A stretch of DNA of 64,000 bases from NCBI RefSeq assembly GCF_001439845.1, contig NZ_JYLO01000003.1, positions 248,001 through 312,000 of the forward strand, read 5' to 3'. Shown here piece after piece: positions 1 to 7,654 of this stretch (positions are counted from its first letter, which is position 1; each line of letters begins with the position of its first letter). Origin of the DNA: Pseudomonas lactis. GTDB lineage: Bacteria; Pseudomonadota; Gammaproteobacteria; Pseudomonadales; Pseudomonadaceae. The position numbers were made by a program, and so were the translations under genes. The notes below the pieces were generated by a model. The model saw only the letters and a program-made list of their open reading frames with translations, searched no databases and was not told the origin of the DNA.

Positions 1-101
1 GGTCTGTGAAGAAGTGTAAGGTACGGCGCACGTGGCGTCGGGGGCGTATATCCTTGCACAATCCTGCAACACACCAACAAACCGCATTATTTGGAAACAC
101 C
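1..101 (+). promoter_or_regulatory. Upstream region of the two-component system
   Basis: No gene is evident in these bases. They probably hold the promoter of the response regulator that follows. An upstream in-frame start at 6 would add 32 Arg-rich residues that do not look like the family, so the region is treated as non-coding. No clear promoter boxes were identified. Confidence 0.35.
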
Positions 102-803
102 ATGCCCAACATCCTCCTGGTGGAAGACGACGCCGCACTCTCCGAGCTGATTGCCAGCTACCTGGAACGCAATGGCTACCACGTCAGCGTGCTCAGCCGT
201 GGCGACCATGTCCGTGAACGCGCCCGCCTGAACCCACCGGACCTGGTGATCCTCGACCTGATGCTACCGGGCCTCGACGGCCTGCAGGTGTGCCGCTTGC
301 TGCGCGCCGATTCGGCGGGCCTGCCGATCCTGATGCTGACCGCCCGCGATGACAGCCACGACCAGGTACTGGGCTTGGAAATGGGCGCCGACGATTATGT
401 GACCAAACCCTGCGAGCCGCGTGTATTGCTGGCCCGGGTGCGCACATTGCTGCGGCGCAGCAGCCTGTCCGAACCCCAGGTGGCCAGCGACCAGATCGTC
501 ATGGGCAACCTGTGCATTGATTTGTCCGAGCGCACCGTGACCTGGCGCGAGCAGGCGGTGGAGCTGTCCAGCGGTGAATACAACCTGCTGGTGGTGCTGG
601 CCCGGCATGCTGGCGAAGTGCTCAGCCGCGATCAGATCCTGCAACGCCTGCGCGGTATCGAGTTCAACGGCACCGACCGTTCGGTGGACGTGGCCATCTC
701 CAAGCTACGGCGCAAGTTCGACGACCATGCGGGCGAGGCGCGCAAGATCAAGACGGTGTGGGGCAAGGGGTACCTGTTCAGCCGTTCCGAGTGGGAATGC
801 TGA
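102..803 (+). CDS. OmpR/PhoB-family response regulator (RstA-like)
   Basis: Cytoplasmic DNA-binding response regulator of 233 aa. The receiver domain covers about residues 1-118: acidic pocket EDD at 8-10, phospho-acceptor Asp52 in ILDLMLPG, and the conserved Lys102 in YVTKP. A winged-helix output domain covers about 130-230, with the typical ending VWGKGYLF. The start at 102 (MPNILLVEDD) is chosen because the domain begins there; the longer frame from 6 has no homologous look. The partner kinase starts four bases after the stop, so the two form one operon. The kinase strongly resembles E. coli RstB in its linker, so this is best read as RstA-like. The stimulus and target genes cannot be told from the sequence. 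Confidence 0.93.
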   Translation: MPNILLVEDDAALSELIASYLERNGYHVSVLSRGDHVRERARLNPPDLVILDLMLPGLDGLQVCRLLRADSAGLPILMLTARDDSHDQVLGLEMGADDYVTKPCEPRVLLARVRTLLRRSSLSEPQVASDQIVMGNLCIDLSERTVTWREQAVELSSGEYNLLVVLARHAGEVLSRDQILQRLRGIEFNGTDRSVDVAISKLRRKFDDHAGEARKIKTVWGKGYLFSRSEWEC

Positions 804-806
804 AGC

Positions 807-2108
807 ATGTTTCGCGTACTGCTGCGCCTCTACCTGATCACCATCGTCACTTACAGTGCGGCGATTTACCTGATTCCCAAGCTGGTGATCCAGCTGTTCG
901 AACACCGTTACATGGACTACAACATCGAACAGTCCCGTGGCCTGCAAAAGCTCATGGTCAAGCAGTACCAGCGGGCGCCGGTGGAGCGCTGGTCCCAGGT
1001 GACCGACCAATTGAGCCACGATTTTGCACCGCTGAAGGTGCAACTGTTGCTGCGCCAGGACGCCCGCTATACCCCTGAGGAAGAGCAGCTACTGGAGCAA
1101 GGCAAGCCAGTGATCCGCCTGGGCGAATGGGGCTGGATGGAAGAAATCAGTTCGCCGATCAACCAGCAGTTCGCAGTCAAGTTGACTGTGCCGCCAGACC
1201 CGCTGGACATGAACCTGTTGTACTGGTCGATGAACGTGCTGGTCGGCGCCGCCTTGCTGGCGTGCCTGCTGGTGTGGCTGCGTCCGCACTGGCGTGACCT
1301 GGAGCGTTTGAAGGGTACCGCCGCGTTATTGGGCAAGGGCCATCTGGAGGCGCGTACGGGGCTCGCACCCAGCTCCAGCATCGGCGGCCTGGCGGCGGTG
1401 TTCGACACGATGGCCGACGACATCGAGCGTCTTTTGAACCAGCAGCGCGACTTGCTCAATGCGGTCTCCCATGAACTGCGCACGCCGCTCACCCGCCTGG
1501 ATTTCGGCCTGGCCCTGGCGCTTTCCGAAGACATGCCCCCGGCCAGCCGGGAGCGCTTGCAAAGCCTGGTGGCGCATATTCGGGAGCTGGATGAGCTGGT
1601 GCTGGAATTGCTGTCTTACAGCCGCCTGCAAAACCCGGCGCAGTTGCCCGAGCGGGTAGAGGTGGCGCTCGATGAGTTTATCGACAGCGTGTTGGGCAGC
1701 GTCGACGATGAGCTGGAAAACCCCGATATCGTCATCGATGTGGTGCTCGATTGCGCTGTGGAGCGCTTCAGCCTCGACCCGCGCCTTACCGCCCGAGCCT
1801 TGCAGAACCTGCTGCGCAACGCGACGCGCTACTGCGACAAGCGCATCCAGGTGGGCGTGCGCGTATGCCCTAAAGGCTGTGAAATCTGGGTGGACGACGA
1901 TGGCATCGGTATACCAGCGGACCAGCGCGAGCGCATCTTCGAGCCGTTCTATCGCCTGGACCGTAGCCGCGACCGCGCCACCGGCGGCTTTGGCCTGGGC
2001 CTGGCGATCAGCCGGCGCGCCCTGGAGGCTCAGGGCGGCACCTTGACGGCTCTTGCGTCGCCCCTGGGCGGGGCGCGGTTTCGTGTGTGGCTGCCTAACC
2101 TTTCGTGA
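807..2108 (+). CDS. Sensor histidine kinase (RstB-like)
   Basis: Membrane-bound sensor kinase of 433 aa, the same length as E. coli RstB. There is an N-terminal membrane segment at about 4-30, a short periplasmic sensor at about 31-135, and a second membrane segment at about 137-158. A HAMP domain follows (begins RPHWRDLERL), then HisKA with the phospho-acceptor His in VSHELRTPLTRL, and HATPase_c with an N box (LLRNATRYC) and G boxes (DDGIGIP, GGFGLGLAI). It phosphorylates the regulator encoded immediately upstream; the four-base spacing supports co-transcription. All catalytic motifs are intact. The next gene is convergent and ends directly at the stop of this one, with no terminator between them. 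Confidence 0.93.
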   Translation: MFRVLLRLYLITIVTYSAAIYLIPKLVIQLFEHRYMDYNIEQSRGLQKLMVKQYQRAPVERWSQVTDQLSHDFAPLKVQLLLRQDARYTPEEEQLLEQGKPVIRLGEWGWMEEISSPINQQFAVKLTVPPDPLDMNLLYWSMNVLVGAALLACLLVWLRPHWRDLERLKGTAALLGKGHLEARTGLAPSSSIGGLAAVFDTMADDIERLLNQQRDLLNAVSHELRTPLTRLDFGLALALSEDMPPASRERLQSLVAHIRELDELVLELLSYSRLQNPAQLPERVEVALDEFIDSVLGSVDDELENPDIVIDVVLDCAVERFSLDPRLTARALQNLLRNATRYCDKRIQVGVRVCPKGCEIWVDDDGIGIPADQRERIFEPFYRLDRSRDRATGGFGLGLAISRRALEAQGGTLTALASPLGGARFRVWLPNLS

Positions 2109-2783
2109 TCAAAGCACTTTGACTGCACGGCCAATCCCGTGAATTGGCCCGGTGGGTTTGCCAGTGGGCGAGCCATTGGGCCCTTCCAGCGTCAGTTCAA
2201 ACAACTGGTTCGGCGCCAGCGGCGGCAGCTTGTCCAGGGGTATCGACAAGGTCTGCCCCGGCTTTACCAGCCCCAATGAAACGGGACCCTGCCAGCCATC
2301 GCCTTTGGTCCAGAACTCCAGGGCTTTGTCAGCGGGAATCTCCATCACCCCCAGTGGAATCAACTGGATCTGCTGATTATCACTGGCCTGCACCACCCAG
2401 CCCGGTGCCTGGCTTTGTGGCGCCATCAGCACCACCACGAAGCTGGGTGCGGGCAGGGGCGGGCGCGTCAGTAATAAAGCCGCCAGCACCACGCTTGCCA
2501 TCACCCCCGCGGCAGAAAGCCCGCGCCAGAACGCCAGCAGGTTCCACCACGTCACGCTCGTTTCGGGGGCTTTGATGCGGCGTTCAATACGCCGCCACAG
2601 CTGTGCCGAAGGCGGTACCGGTTGTGCCAGCGCTACCAGAGGCAACAGGCGCTGCTCCCAGGCATCCACCGCTGCACGCAGCGGCGCATCATGGGCCAGG
2701 CGTTGTTGAACCTGCGCGCGCTGTTCGGCGGGCAGGGTCCCCAGCACGTATTCGCTGGCCAATTCATCCAGGCTGTCGTTCAT
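2109..2783 (-). CDS. Anti-sigma factor, RskA/anti-sigma-K type
   Basis: Inner-membrane anti-sigma factor of 224 aa that should sequester the ECF sigma factor encoded just upstream. The N-terminal cytoplasmic part (MNDSLDELASEYVLGTL) is typical of the sigma-binding region. One transmembrane helix lies at about 95-118 (GVMASVVLAALLLT). The C-terminal extracytoplasmic part resembles RskA C-terminal domains (KALEFWTKGDG, PTGPIHGIGRAVKVL). The start at 2783 is chosen because its ATG overlaps the sigma-factor TGA as ATGA, which implies translational coupling; the longer frame to 2942 only runs back through the sigma gene. The gene abuts the convergent kinase stop. Confidence 0.88.
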   Translation of the reverse strand: MNDSLDELASEYVLGTLPAEQRAQVQQRLAHDAPLRAAVDAWEQRLLPLVALAQPVPPSAQLWRRIERRIKAPETSVTWWNLLAFWRGLSAAGVMASVVLAALLLTRPPLPAPSFVVVLMAPQSQAPGWVVQASDNQQIQLIPLGVMEIPADKALEFWTKGDGWQGPVSLGLVKPGQTLSIPLDKLPPLAPNQLFELTLEGPNGSPTGKPTGPIHGIGRAVKVL

Positions 2784-3310
2784 GCCATGCACTCGCGCAA
2801 GGCGGCGAGGCTGCGTTTGATCCAGGCTTTGACCGTGCCTAACGGGGTACTGAGTTTTTGCGCGATTTCGCTGTGGGAGTAACCGTCCACATAGGCGTGC
2901 AGGATGCAGGTGCGGCGTGTCGGGTCGAGCCGTTCCAGGCATTGGTGGATCTGCCCGGAGCGTGCGGCAAACTCGATAGCCTGGGCAGGCTCTGCCAGCG
3001 GTTCGTACTGATCGTCCAGCGGCACGTCACGTCCGGCGCTGCGTACCACGTCCAGGGCCAGGTGGCGGGTCACGCTGAACACCCAACCCCGTGCGGAGCC
3101 TCGCAGGGGGTCGAAACTGCGCGCGCCATGCCAGATCTTGATAAAGGCGTCATGCACAATGTCCTCGGCCAGGGCCTTGTTGCGGGTAATGCGCAATGCC
3201 ACACCGAGCAAACGGCTGCTGTCCTGCTCATAGAGCTGGTGCAGGGCGCGTTGATCGCCGCGGGCGCAGGCTAACAGGCACACTTCATAATCAAAGATGA
3301 TTTCAGCCAA
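2780..3310 (-). CDS. ECF-family RNA polymerase sigma factor
   Basis: Alternative sigma factor of 176 aa. Region 2 lies at about 20-85 (LAEDIVHDAFIKIW, GWVFSVTRHLALDVVR), and region 4 at about 120-170 has a helix-turn-helix (YSHSEIAQKLSTPLGTVKAWIKRSL). The start codon is TTG at 3310; an AGGA box lies about ten bases upstream and no in-frame ATG gives a better N-terminus. The gene is coupled by ATGA overlap to its anti-sigma factor. The DUF3455 gene lies upstream on the same strand, separated by a perfect hairpin, and may belong to its regulon (inference). The pairing with an RskA-type antisigma suggests a SigK-like stress response, but the signal is unknown. Confidence 0.9.
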   Translation of the reverse strand: MAEIIFDYEVCLLACARGDQRALHQLYEQDSSRLLGVALRITRNKALAEDIVHDAFIKIWHGARSFDPLRGSARGWVFSVTRHLALDVVRSAGRDVPLDDQYEPLAEPAQAIEFAARSGQIHQCLERLDPTRRTCILHAYVDGYSHSEIAQKLSTPLGTVKAWIKRSLAALRECMA

Positions 3311-3347
3311 ACCAGAATTCCTGCCACTGAGGAGACGTCTACGCGTG

Positions 3348-3373
3348 GTAGGCGCGAGGTTGCTCGCGCCTAC
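3348..3373. repeat. REP-like perfect hairpin between the DUF3455 and sigma genes
   Basis: An 11-bp perfect stem (GTAGGCGCGAG / CTCGCGCCTAC) with a GTTG loop. It resembles a degenerate single REP of the GTAGGAGCGAGC type found elsewhere in this window. It may also attenuate transcription from the DUF3455 gene into the sigma operon. Confidence 0.75.
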
Positions 3374-3396
3374 CTGGCCAGCGTAGCTGAGTTTGC

Positions 3397-3918
3397 TCAG
3401 TTGGCGGCCCAGAAGAGGTAATCCGCTTGGTATTTCACCACTTCCTTGGCGCCTTTGTTCGCCGTGGTGCAGGGGGTAGCGGGAGCGACGCCGCCTTTGA
3501 GCGCAACCCGCTGGATATAGGTCACGCCGCTCATCGCACCCTTGCCCTCGGCCGGGTTGGCCTTGACCAGTTGATAAGGCAGGTTACCCGGGCTCGACGG
3601 TGCCACGGCCAATTGCGTGCCGGTGATGGTCGAGCCGTCCTTGGCCTGCCAGGTGGCGGGTGGGCCGAAATAGGTGCCGACCTGCTGGCCGTTACGGTCG
3701 TTCAACACGGCTTTGGGGCCGACGAAGGTCCACTCGGTCTGGCCGCCGGCGTTGGCCTTGTCGCGGCATTCATAGGTGATTTCGCCGACGCCGGTGGTTT
3801 GCATCGCCAGCTTGTGGCCATCCGGCACCTTGATGCTGTCCGGCAGGCCCGCCTGGGCAAACGCCGACGGTGCGGCGATGAGCAGACCGGTCAAGCACAG
3901 CAGTGTTTTAGCGTTCAT
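3397..3918 (-). CDS. DUF3455 family secreted protein
   Basis: Predicted exported protein of 173 aa with a clear Sec signal peptide (MNAKTLLCLTGLLIAAPSAFA, cleavage about 22). The mature part has the DUF3455 features: a WTFVGPKAVL segment, a TYFGPPATWQAKDGSTITG segment, GVTYIQRV, and a final YQADYLFW. The two mature cysteines, in YECRDK and ATPCTTANKG, could form a disulfide. No enzymatic motif is visible and the function is unknown. The gene lies 86 bases upstream of the ECF sigma gene on the same strand, so a link to that stress circuit is plausible but unproven. Confidence 0.82.
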   Translation of the reverse strand: MNAKTLLCLTGLLIAAPSAFAQAGLPDSIKVPDGHKLAMQTTGVGEITYECRDKANAGGQTEWTFVGPKAVLNDRNGQQVGTYFGPPATWQAKDGSTITGTQLAVAPSSPGNLPYQLVKANPAEGKGAMSGVTYIQRVALKGGVAPATPCTTANKGAKEVVKYQADYLFWAAN

Positions 3919-4111
3919 GGTGTTTCTCCATTGGGTAGAACAGCAGGGTTACGCTGATGACTACGGCACAGGCCCGCCCTTTGGATGCAGTTCTTGGCAA
4001 AAAAAATCTTAGATTCCAAAAATGCATAAACTCAGATCGCATCGGTATAAGTGGTTATAAGAAAAATCGCTATCCTGCGGCCAGAAATTTATAAGGCCAC
4101 GGGTAGCTGGA
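3919..4111 (+). promoter_or_regulatory. AT-rich intergenic promoter region before the TauE/SafE gene
   Basis: The region between the divergent DUF3455 and permease genes turns strongly AT-rich at 3995-4095, with several ATAA/TATAA motifs (GGTATAAGTGGTTATAAG near 4041). This composition fits a LysR-type activated promoter such as CysB, which would suit a sulfur-related permease, but no site can be proved by eye. Confidence 0.35.
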
Positions 4112-4897
4112 ATGGATGTAGGTAATATTGGTTTCGTGGTTGCCGGCCTGATCGTGGGTTTTATTGTGGGCATGACGGGGGTGGGCGGCGGTTCGCTGAT
4201 GACCCCGATCCTGCTGTGGTTTGGCATCAACCCGGCCACCGCAGTGGGCACCGACCTGCTGTACGCCGCCATTACCAAGTCCGGTGGCGTGCTGGTGCAC
4301 AGCAAGAACAAGAATATCGACTGGACCATCACTGGCTGGCTCACCCTGGGCAGCGTACCGGCGGTGTTGCTGACGTTATGGTTCCTGGCCAGCCTGCACA
4401 CCGACCCCAGCGCGATGAACGCGGTGATCAAGCAGGCCCTTGGCGTGGTATTGCTGCTGACGGCCCTGGCGATCCTGTTCAAGAAAAGCCTGTTGGCTTT
4501 TGCCCAGCGTCATGCTGGTGATTCCTACCATCTGCGCCCGCGTAACCTCAATGCGCTGACGGTGGTGACGGGGGCGATTCTTGGCACCATGGTGGCGCTG
4601 ACCTCGATCGGCGCGGGCGCTCTGGGTACGGTGGCGCTGTTTATCCTGTATCCGTTCCTGGCCACGCGGCGTCTGGTTGGCACAGAGATCGCCCATGCGG
4701 TGCCCCTGACATTGGTGGCGGGCCTGGGCCATGCCAGCATGGGGAATATGGACTGGCATTTGCTGGGGTTTTTGCTGATGGGGTCGTTGCCGGGGATCTA
4801 CGTGGGTAGCCATATGACGGGTAAGATTCCCGATGGGGTATTGCGGCCGTGCCTGGCGGTGATGTTGATGGCGGTGGGGTACAAGTTGGCGTTCTGA
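4112..4897 (+). CDS. TauE/SafE family (sulfite/sulfonate exporter-like) permease
   Basis: Integral inner-membrane protein of 261 aa with about seven to eight hydrophobic helices. It has the TauE/SafE repeat signature: GMTGVGGGSLMTPILLWFGINPATAVGTDLLYAAITK near the N-terminus and a second half with LTSIGAGALGTVALFILYP. Members of this family move sulfite, sulfonates or related anions, but the substrate here is not known. The downstream sfnG-type monooxygenase makes a sulfur role reasonable, since sulfonate breakdown yields sulfite. The ATG at 4112 is kept because the helix pattern begins immediately after it. The two genes are separated by a repeat element and are probably transcribed independently. 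Confidence 0.88.
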   Translation: MDVGNIGFVVAGLIVGFIVGMTGVGGGSLMTPILLWFGINPATAVGTDLLYAAITKSGGVLVHSKNKNIDWTITGWLTLGSVPAVLLTLWFLASLHTDPSAMNAVIKQALGVVLLLTALAILFKKSLLAFAQRHAGDSYHLRPRNLNALTVVTGAILGTMVALTSIGAGALGTVALFILYPFLATRRLVGTEIAHAVPLTLVAGLGHASMGNMDWHLLGFLLMGSLPGIYVGSHMTGKIPDGVLRPCLAVMLMAVGYKLAF

Positions 4898-4927
4898 GTA
4901 CGTGGCCTGACACCCCACGATCCAAAT

Positions 4928-4950
4928 GTGGGAGCTGGCTTGCCTGCGAA
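4928..4950. repeat. Single REP element (GTGGGAGCTGGCTTGCCTGC type)
   Basis: One copy of the REP sequence that elsewhere in the window occurs as inverted pairs (13555, 18057, 38585, 43772). The inverted partner is missing here; the dispersed repeat begins shortly after, so the pair may have been interrupted or lost. Confidence 0.8.
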
Positions 4951-4984
4951 GGCGGCCTCACAGTCGACACCGTTATACCGAGTA

Positions 4985-5271
4985 CATATCCATTCCTGCG
5001 GTAACGGCCACTTAGGGTTCCGCCCTGACGGCGGCTCACTTTCGAAAAGCGCGAAAGTAAGCAAAGCGCTCTTGCCCCACCACTCGGCACCTCGCCTGGG
5101 CTCGGTGTGCCCGTAATCCGCCAGTGATTTGGGGGGCCGCCGCCACGCGCCATCCATGGCGCGGGGCGGCTAAACCGGCATCCCTGCCGGTTTACCCCCC
5201 AAATCCCTGTCGAATTCCGGCCAGCGTGGTTTAACGGGGCGCCTGAGATCAAAAGCAGATCAAGATCAAGA
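4985..5271. repeat. Long dispersed intergenic repeat
   Basis: Non-coding block with its own internal structure: GCTCACTTTCGAAAAGCGCG, a GGGGGGCCGCCGCCACGCGC segment, a 9-bp hairpin AAACCGGCA/TGCCGGTTT, and a tail of repeated GATCAA words ending at 5271. I recall near-identical blocks from intergenic regions of many P. fluorescens-group genomes, where they give spurious ORFs on both strands. No transposase or long terminal inverted repeat is present, so it is a MITE-like or structural repeat of unknown origin. The exact boundaries are approximate. Confidence 0.6.
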
Positions 5272-5430
5272 GCTACTCGCTTCGCATCGTGGGTACGCTT
5301 GGTGCTGGTCGCAACTGTTGCTCCAGCAACAGCAGATCCACAAACTGCTGCGATCCCGGACACTGGCAAGCCATCGCGTCAATCCCGCTTTTTTCCCGCA
5401 ACCCCCAGGCTACGGGCATTTGCCTGCCCC

Positions 5431-5445
5431 TGGCACGCTTGCTGC
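5431..5445 (+). promoter_or_regulatory. Sigma-54 (-24/-12) promoter of sfnG
   Basis: TGGCACG-N4-CTGC matches the consensus TGGCACG-N4-TTGC, with GG and GC separated by exactly ten bases. Transcription would start near 5457, about 27 bases before the sfnG ATG. In P. putida, sfn genes for sulfone use need sigma-54 and the enhancer-binding activator SfnR, so the promoter type agrees with the gene. No sfnR is present in the window. Confidence 0.8.
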
Positions 5446-5483
5446 GTAAGCACTGGTACATCCCCTGTGCGAGGTACCGTCCG

Positions 5484-6608
5484 ATGAGTCAGCAAGCCGT
5501 GAAATTTGCCTATTGGGTACCCAACGTCAGCGGTGGGTTGGTCGTCAGCAAGATTGAACAGCGTACCCACTGGGGCATCGAGTACAACCGCAAACTGGCG
5601 CAACTGGCGGAGGCGGCGGGCTTTGAGTATGGCTTGACCCAGATTCGCTTCACCGCAGGCTACGGCGCCGAAAACCAGCATGAATCCGTGGCGTTCAGCC
5701 ATGCGTTGCTCGCGGCAACCACCACCCTCAAGGTCATCGCGGCGATTCTGCCCGGGCCGTGGCAACCGGCGTTGGCGGCCAAGCAGTTGGCGACCATCGA
5801 CCAACTCACCAATGGCCGTATTGCGGTGAATATCGTCAGCGGCTGGTTCAAGGGCGAATTCCAGGCCATTGGCGAGCATTGGCTGGAGCATGATGAGCGC
5901 TATCGACGTTCCGAAGAGTTTATCCGTGCCCTCAAAGGCATCTGGACCCAGGACGATTTCACCTTCAAGGGCGACTTCTATCGCTTCAACCATTACACCC
6001 TCAAGCCCAAGCCCGTGGGCCAACCGGAAATCTTCCAGGGCGGCAGTTCGCGGGCGGCGCGGGACATGGCGGCGCGGGTGTCGGATTGGTATTTCACCAA
6101 TGGCAATACGCCCGAAGGCATCAAGGCACAGGTCGATGATATTCGCGCCAAGGCCGCTGCCAACCAGCATTCGGTGAAGGTGGGGGTGAATGCCTTTGTG
6201 ATCGCCCGCGACACGGAGGAGGAGGCGCGGGCGGTGCTGGCGCAGATCATCGACCAAGCCGACCCGGAGGCGGTCAATGCCTTTGGTGACGCGGCCAGGC
6301 AAGCAGGCAAGGCGTCGCCGGAGGGCGAGGGCAACTGGGCCAAGTCCAGCTTTGAGGACCTGGTGCAATACAACGATGGCTTCAAGACCAACCTGATCGG
6401 CACGCCGCAGCAGATCGCCGAGCGCATCGTCGCACTCAAGGCCGTGGGGGTGGACTTGGTGCTCGCAGGCTTTCTGCACTTCCAGGAAGAAGTGGAGTAT
6501 TTCGGTAAACGTGTATTGCCGCTGGTGCGCGAGCTGGAAGCCAAGTCCACTGTAGGAGCGAGCTCGCTCGCGAAAAACGTCAACGAAGAAGTGGGTAGCC
6601 TGGTTTAA
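5484..6608 (+). CDS. sfnG: FMNH2-dependent dimethyl sulfone monooxygenase (LLM class)
   Basis: Flavin-dependent monooxygenase of the luciferase-like class, 374 aa. SfnG enzymes oxidise dimethyl sulfone to methanesulfinate with FMNH2 from a partner reductase, releasing sulfur for growth under sulfate limitation. Diagnostic segments are FAYWVPNVSGGLVVSKIEQRT at the N-terminus, LPGPWQPALAAKQLATIDQ, NGRIAVNIVSGWFKGEF and PEIFQGGSSRAARD. The start at 5484 follows the sigma-54 promoter; the longer frame from 5289 runs through it and is rejected. The last 18 residues (from 357) are encoded by a REPIN and are probably not part of the ancestral protein. No sfnF reductase gene is adjacent. Confidence 0.88.
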   Translation: MSQQAVKFAYWVPNVSGGLVVSKIEQRTHWGIEYNRKLAQLAEAAGFEYGLTQIRFTAGYGAENQHESVAFSHALLAATTTLKVIAAILPGPWQPALAAKQLATIDQLTNGRIAVNIVSGWFKGEFQAIGEHWLEHDERYRRSEEFIRALKGIWTQDDFTFKGDFYRFNHYTLKPKPVGQPEIFQGGSSRAARDMAARVSDWYFTNGNTPEGIKAQVDDIRAKAAANQHSVKVGVNAFVIARDTEEEARAVLAQIIDQADPEAVNAFGDAARQAGKASPEGEGNWAKSSFEDLVQYNDGFKTNLIGTPQQIAERIVALKAVGVDLVLAGFLHFQEEVEYFGKRVLPLVRELEAKSTVGASSLAKNVNEEVGSLV

Positions 6609-6649
6609 CGCGTGGTCCTTGAGGCCTTCGCGAGCAAGCTCGCTCCTAC
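6552..6649. repeat. REPIN of the GTAGGAGCGAGC type overlapping sfnG and map ends
   Basis: Two inverted REP copies (GTAGGAGCGAGCTCGCTCGC from 6552 and the reverse complement ending at 6649), about 98 bp in total. It supplies the C-terminal codons and stop of sfnG and the TAG stop of the convergent map gene. It may also act as the shared transcription boundary. Confidence 0.92.
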
Positions 6650-7416
6650 AGGGTGTGAAGGTTTTGAGGGGTTTGCAAGGTCAGCACTTCAAACCCATCC
6701 GCCGTCACCGCCACGGTATGTTCCCATTGCGCCGAGAGGCTGTTGTCCTTGGTGACCACCGTCCAACCGTCTTTCAGGCTGCGGGTTTTGGCGCTGCCCT
6801 GGTTGAGCATCGGCTCGATGGTAAACACCATGCCTTCGCGCAGTTCCAGGCCGGTGCCGGGGCGGCCGAAGTGCAGGATTTGCGGTTCTTCGTGCATTTG
6901 CCGGCCGATGCCGTGGCCGCAGTATTCGCGCACCACGCTGTAGCCATTGGCTTGCGCGTGGCTCTGGATCGCATGGCCGATATCGCCCAGGCGCACGCCG
7001 GGCTTGACCTGGCGGATACCGGCCCACATAGCCTCAAAGGTCATGTCCACCAGGCGCCTGGCCTTGGGCGTCACGTTGCCGATCATGTACATCTTGCTGG
7101 AGTCGGCAATGAAGCCGCCTTTTTCCAGGGTGATGTCGATGTTGATGATGTCGCCGTCCTTGAGCAATTGCTTGGCGCTGGGCATGCCGTGGCACACCAC
7201 TTCGTTGATCGAGGTGTTGATGCAGAAGGGGTAGTCGTACTGCCCCAGGCTGGCAGGGCGGGCCTTGAGGTCATTGCGGATGAAGGCTTCGACGGCGCTG
7301 TCCAGCTCCAGGGTAGAGCGGCCGGCGGCGACGAAGCCGTCGAGCATGTCGAAGACCTGCGCCAACAGGCGCCCGGCTTCACGCATTACGGCCAACTGTG
7401 CGGGGGTCTTGATCAT
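6646..7416 (-). CDS. map: Type I methionine aminopeptidase
   Basis: Cytoplasmic metallo-aminopeptidase of 256 aa that removes the initiator methionine from nascent proteins. The five metal ligands of the family are visible in order (D in INIDIT, D in IADSSK, H in CGHGIGRQMH, E in FTIEP, E in QWEHTV) together with the substrate His in VVCHGMP. The start ATG at 7416 overlaps the TGA of the upstream ParD-like gene by one base (TGATG), so the two are translationally coupled. The stop codon is TAG inside a REPIN. This is likely a second MetAP alongside the essential housekeeping copy, which usually lies near rpsB; that copy is not in this window. Confidence 0.92.
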   Translation of the reverse strand: MIKTPAQLAVMREAGRLLAQVFDMLDGFVAAGRSTLELDSAVEAFIRNDLKARPASLGQYDYPFCINTSINEVVCHGMPSAKQLLKDGDIINIDITLEKGGFIADSSKMYMIGNVTPKARRLVDMTFEAMWAGIRQVKPGVRLGDIGHAIQSHAQANGYSVVREYCGHGIGRQMHEEPQILHFGRPGTGLELREGMVFTIEPMLNQGSAKTRSLKDGWTVVTKDNSLSAQWEHTVAVTADGFEVLTLQTPQNLHTL

Positions 7417-7616
7417 CAGCTACGCCCCCGGATCAGGTCGGGTTTGTCCAGCAACAGCTTGTTGATCAGCTCGTTGTAAGGCAGGTGCGGGTTGAGTTCG
7501 GCGAGCAGGCCGATCTTGATCCAGAACTCGGCCTGGGCGTTGATGGAGCGGTCCATGGCGGCGCTGGCCAGGCGCAGTTGTTCGTGCAGCTGATCGGTGA
7601 TCTTGACGATGCCCAT
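7416..7616 (-). CDS. ParD-like antitoxin family protein
   Basis: Small protein of 66 aa (MGIVKITDQLHEQLR...ELINKLLL) with an N-terminal beta strand followed by helices, as in ribbon-helix-helix DNA-binding antitoxins; it fits the ParD-like family. No ParE toxin is adjacent; instead the gene is coupled to map. The start at 7616 is chosen because RHH proteins begin directly with this strand; the longer frame to 7742 would read through the operator. A perfect 17-bp palindrome 22 bases upstream of the start suggests autoregulation. Confidence 0.78.
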   Translation of the reverse strand: MGIVKITDQLHEQLRLASAAMDRSINAQAEFWIKIGLLAELNPHLPYNELINKLLLDKPDLIRGRS

Positions 7617-7637
7617 AAGGTTCACTGTGTTTAATTG

Positions 7638-7654
7638 ATATACGAATCGTATAT
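7638..7654. promoter_or_regulatory. Perfect 17-bp palindromic operator before the ParD-like gene
   Basis: ATATACGA-A-TCGTATAT is a perfect inverted repeat of 8+1+8 bases, followed by a further CGTAT half-site at 7659-7663. It lies 22 bp upstream of the ParD-like start, where it would cover the promoter or leader. RHH antitoxins normally bind such sites, so this is probably the operator of the parD-like/map operon. Confidence 0.7.

Noticed and set aside
4985..5271. Insertion sequence
   Set aside because: No transposase frame, no terminal inverted repeats and no target duplication are visible; annotated as a dispersed repeat instead.
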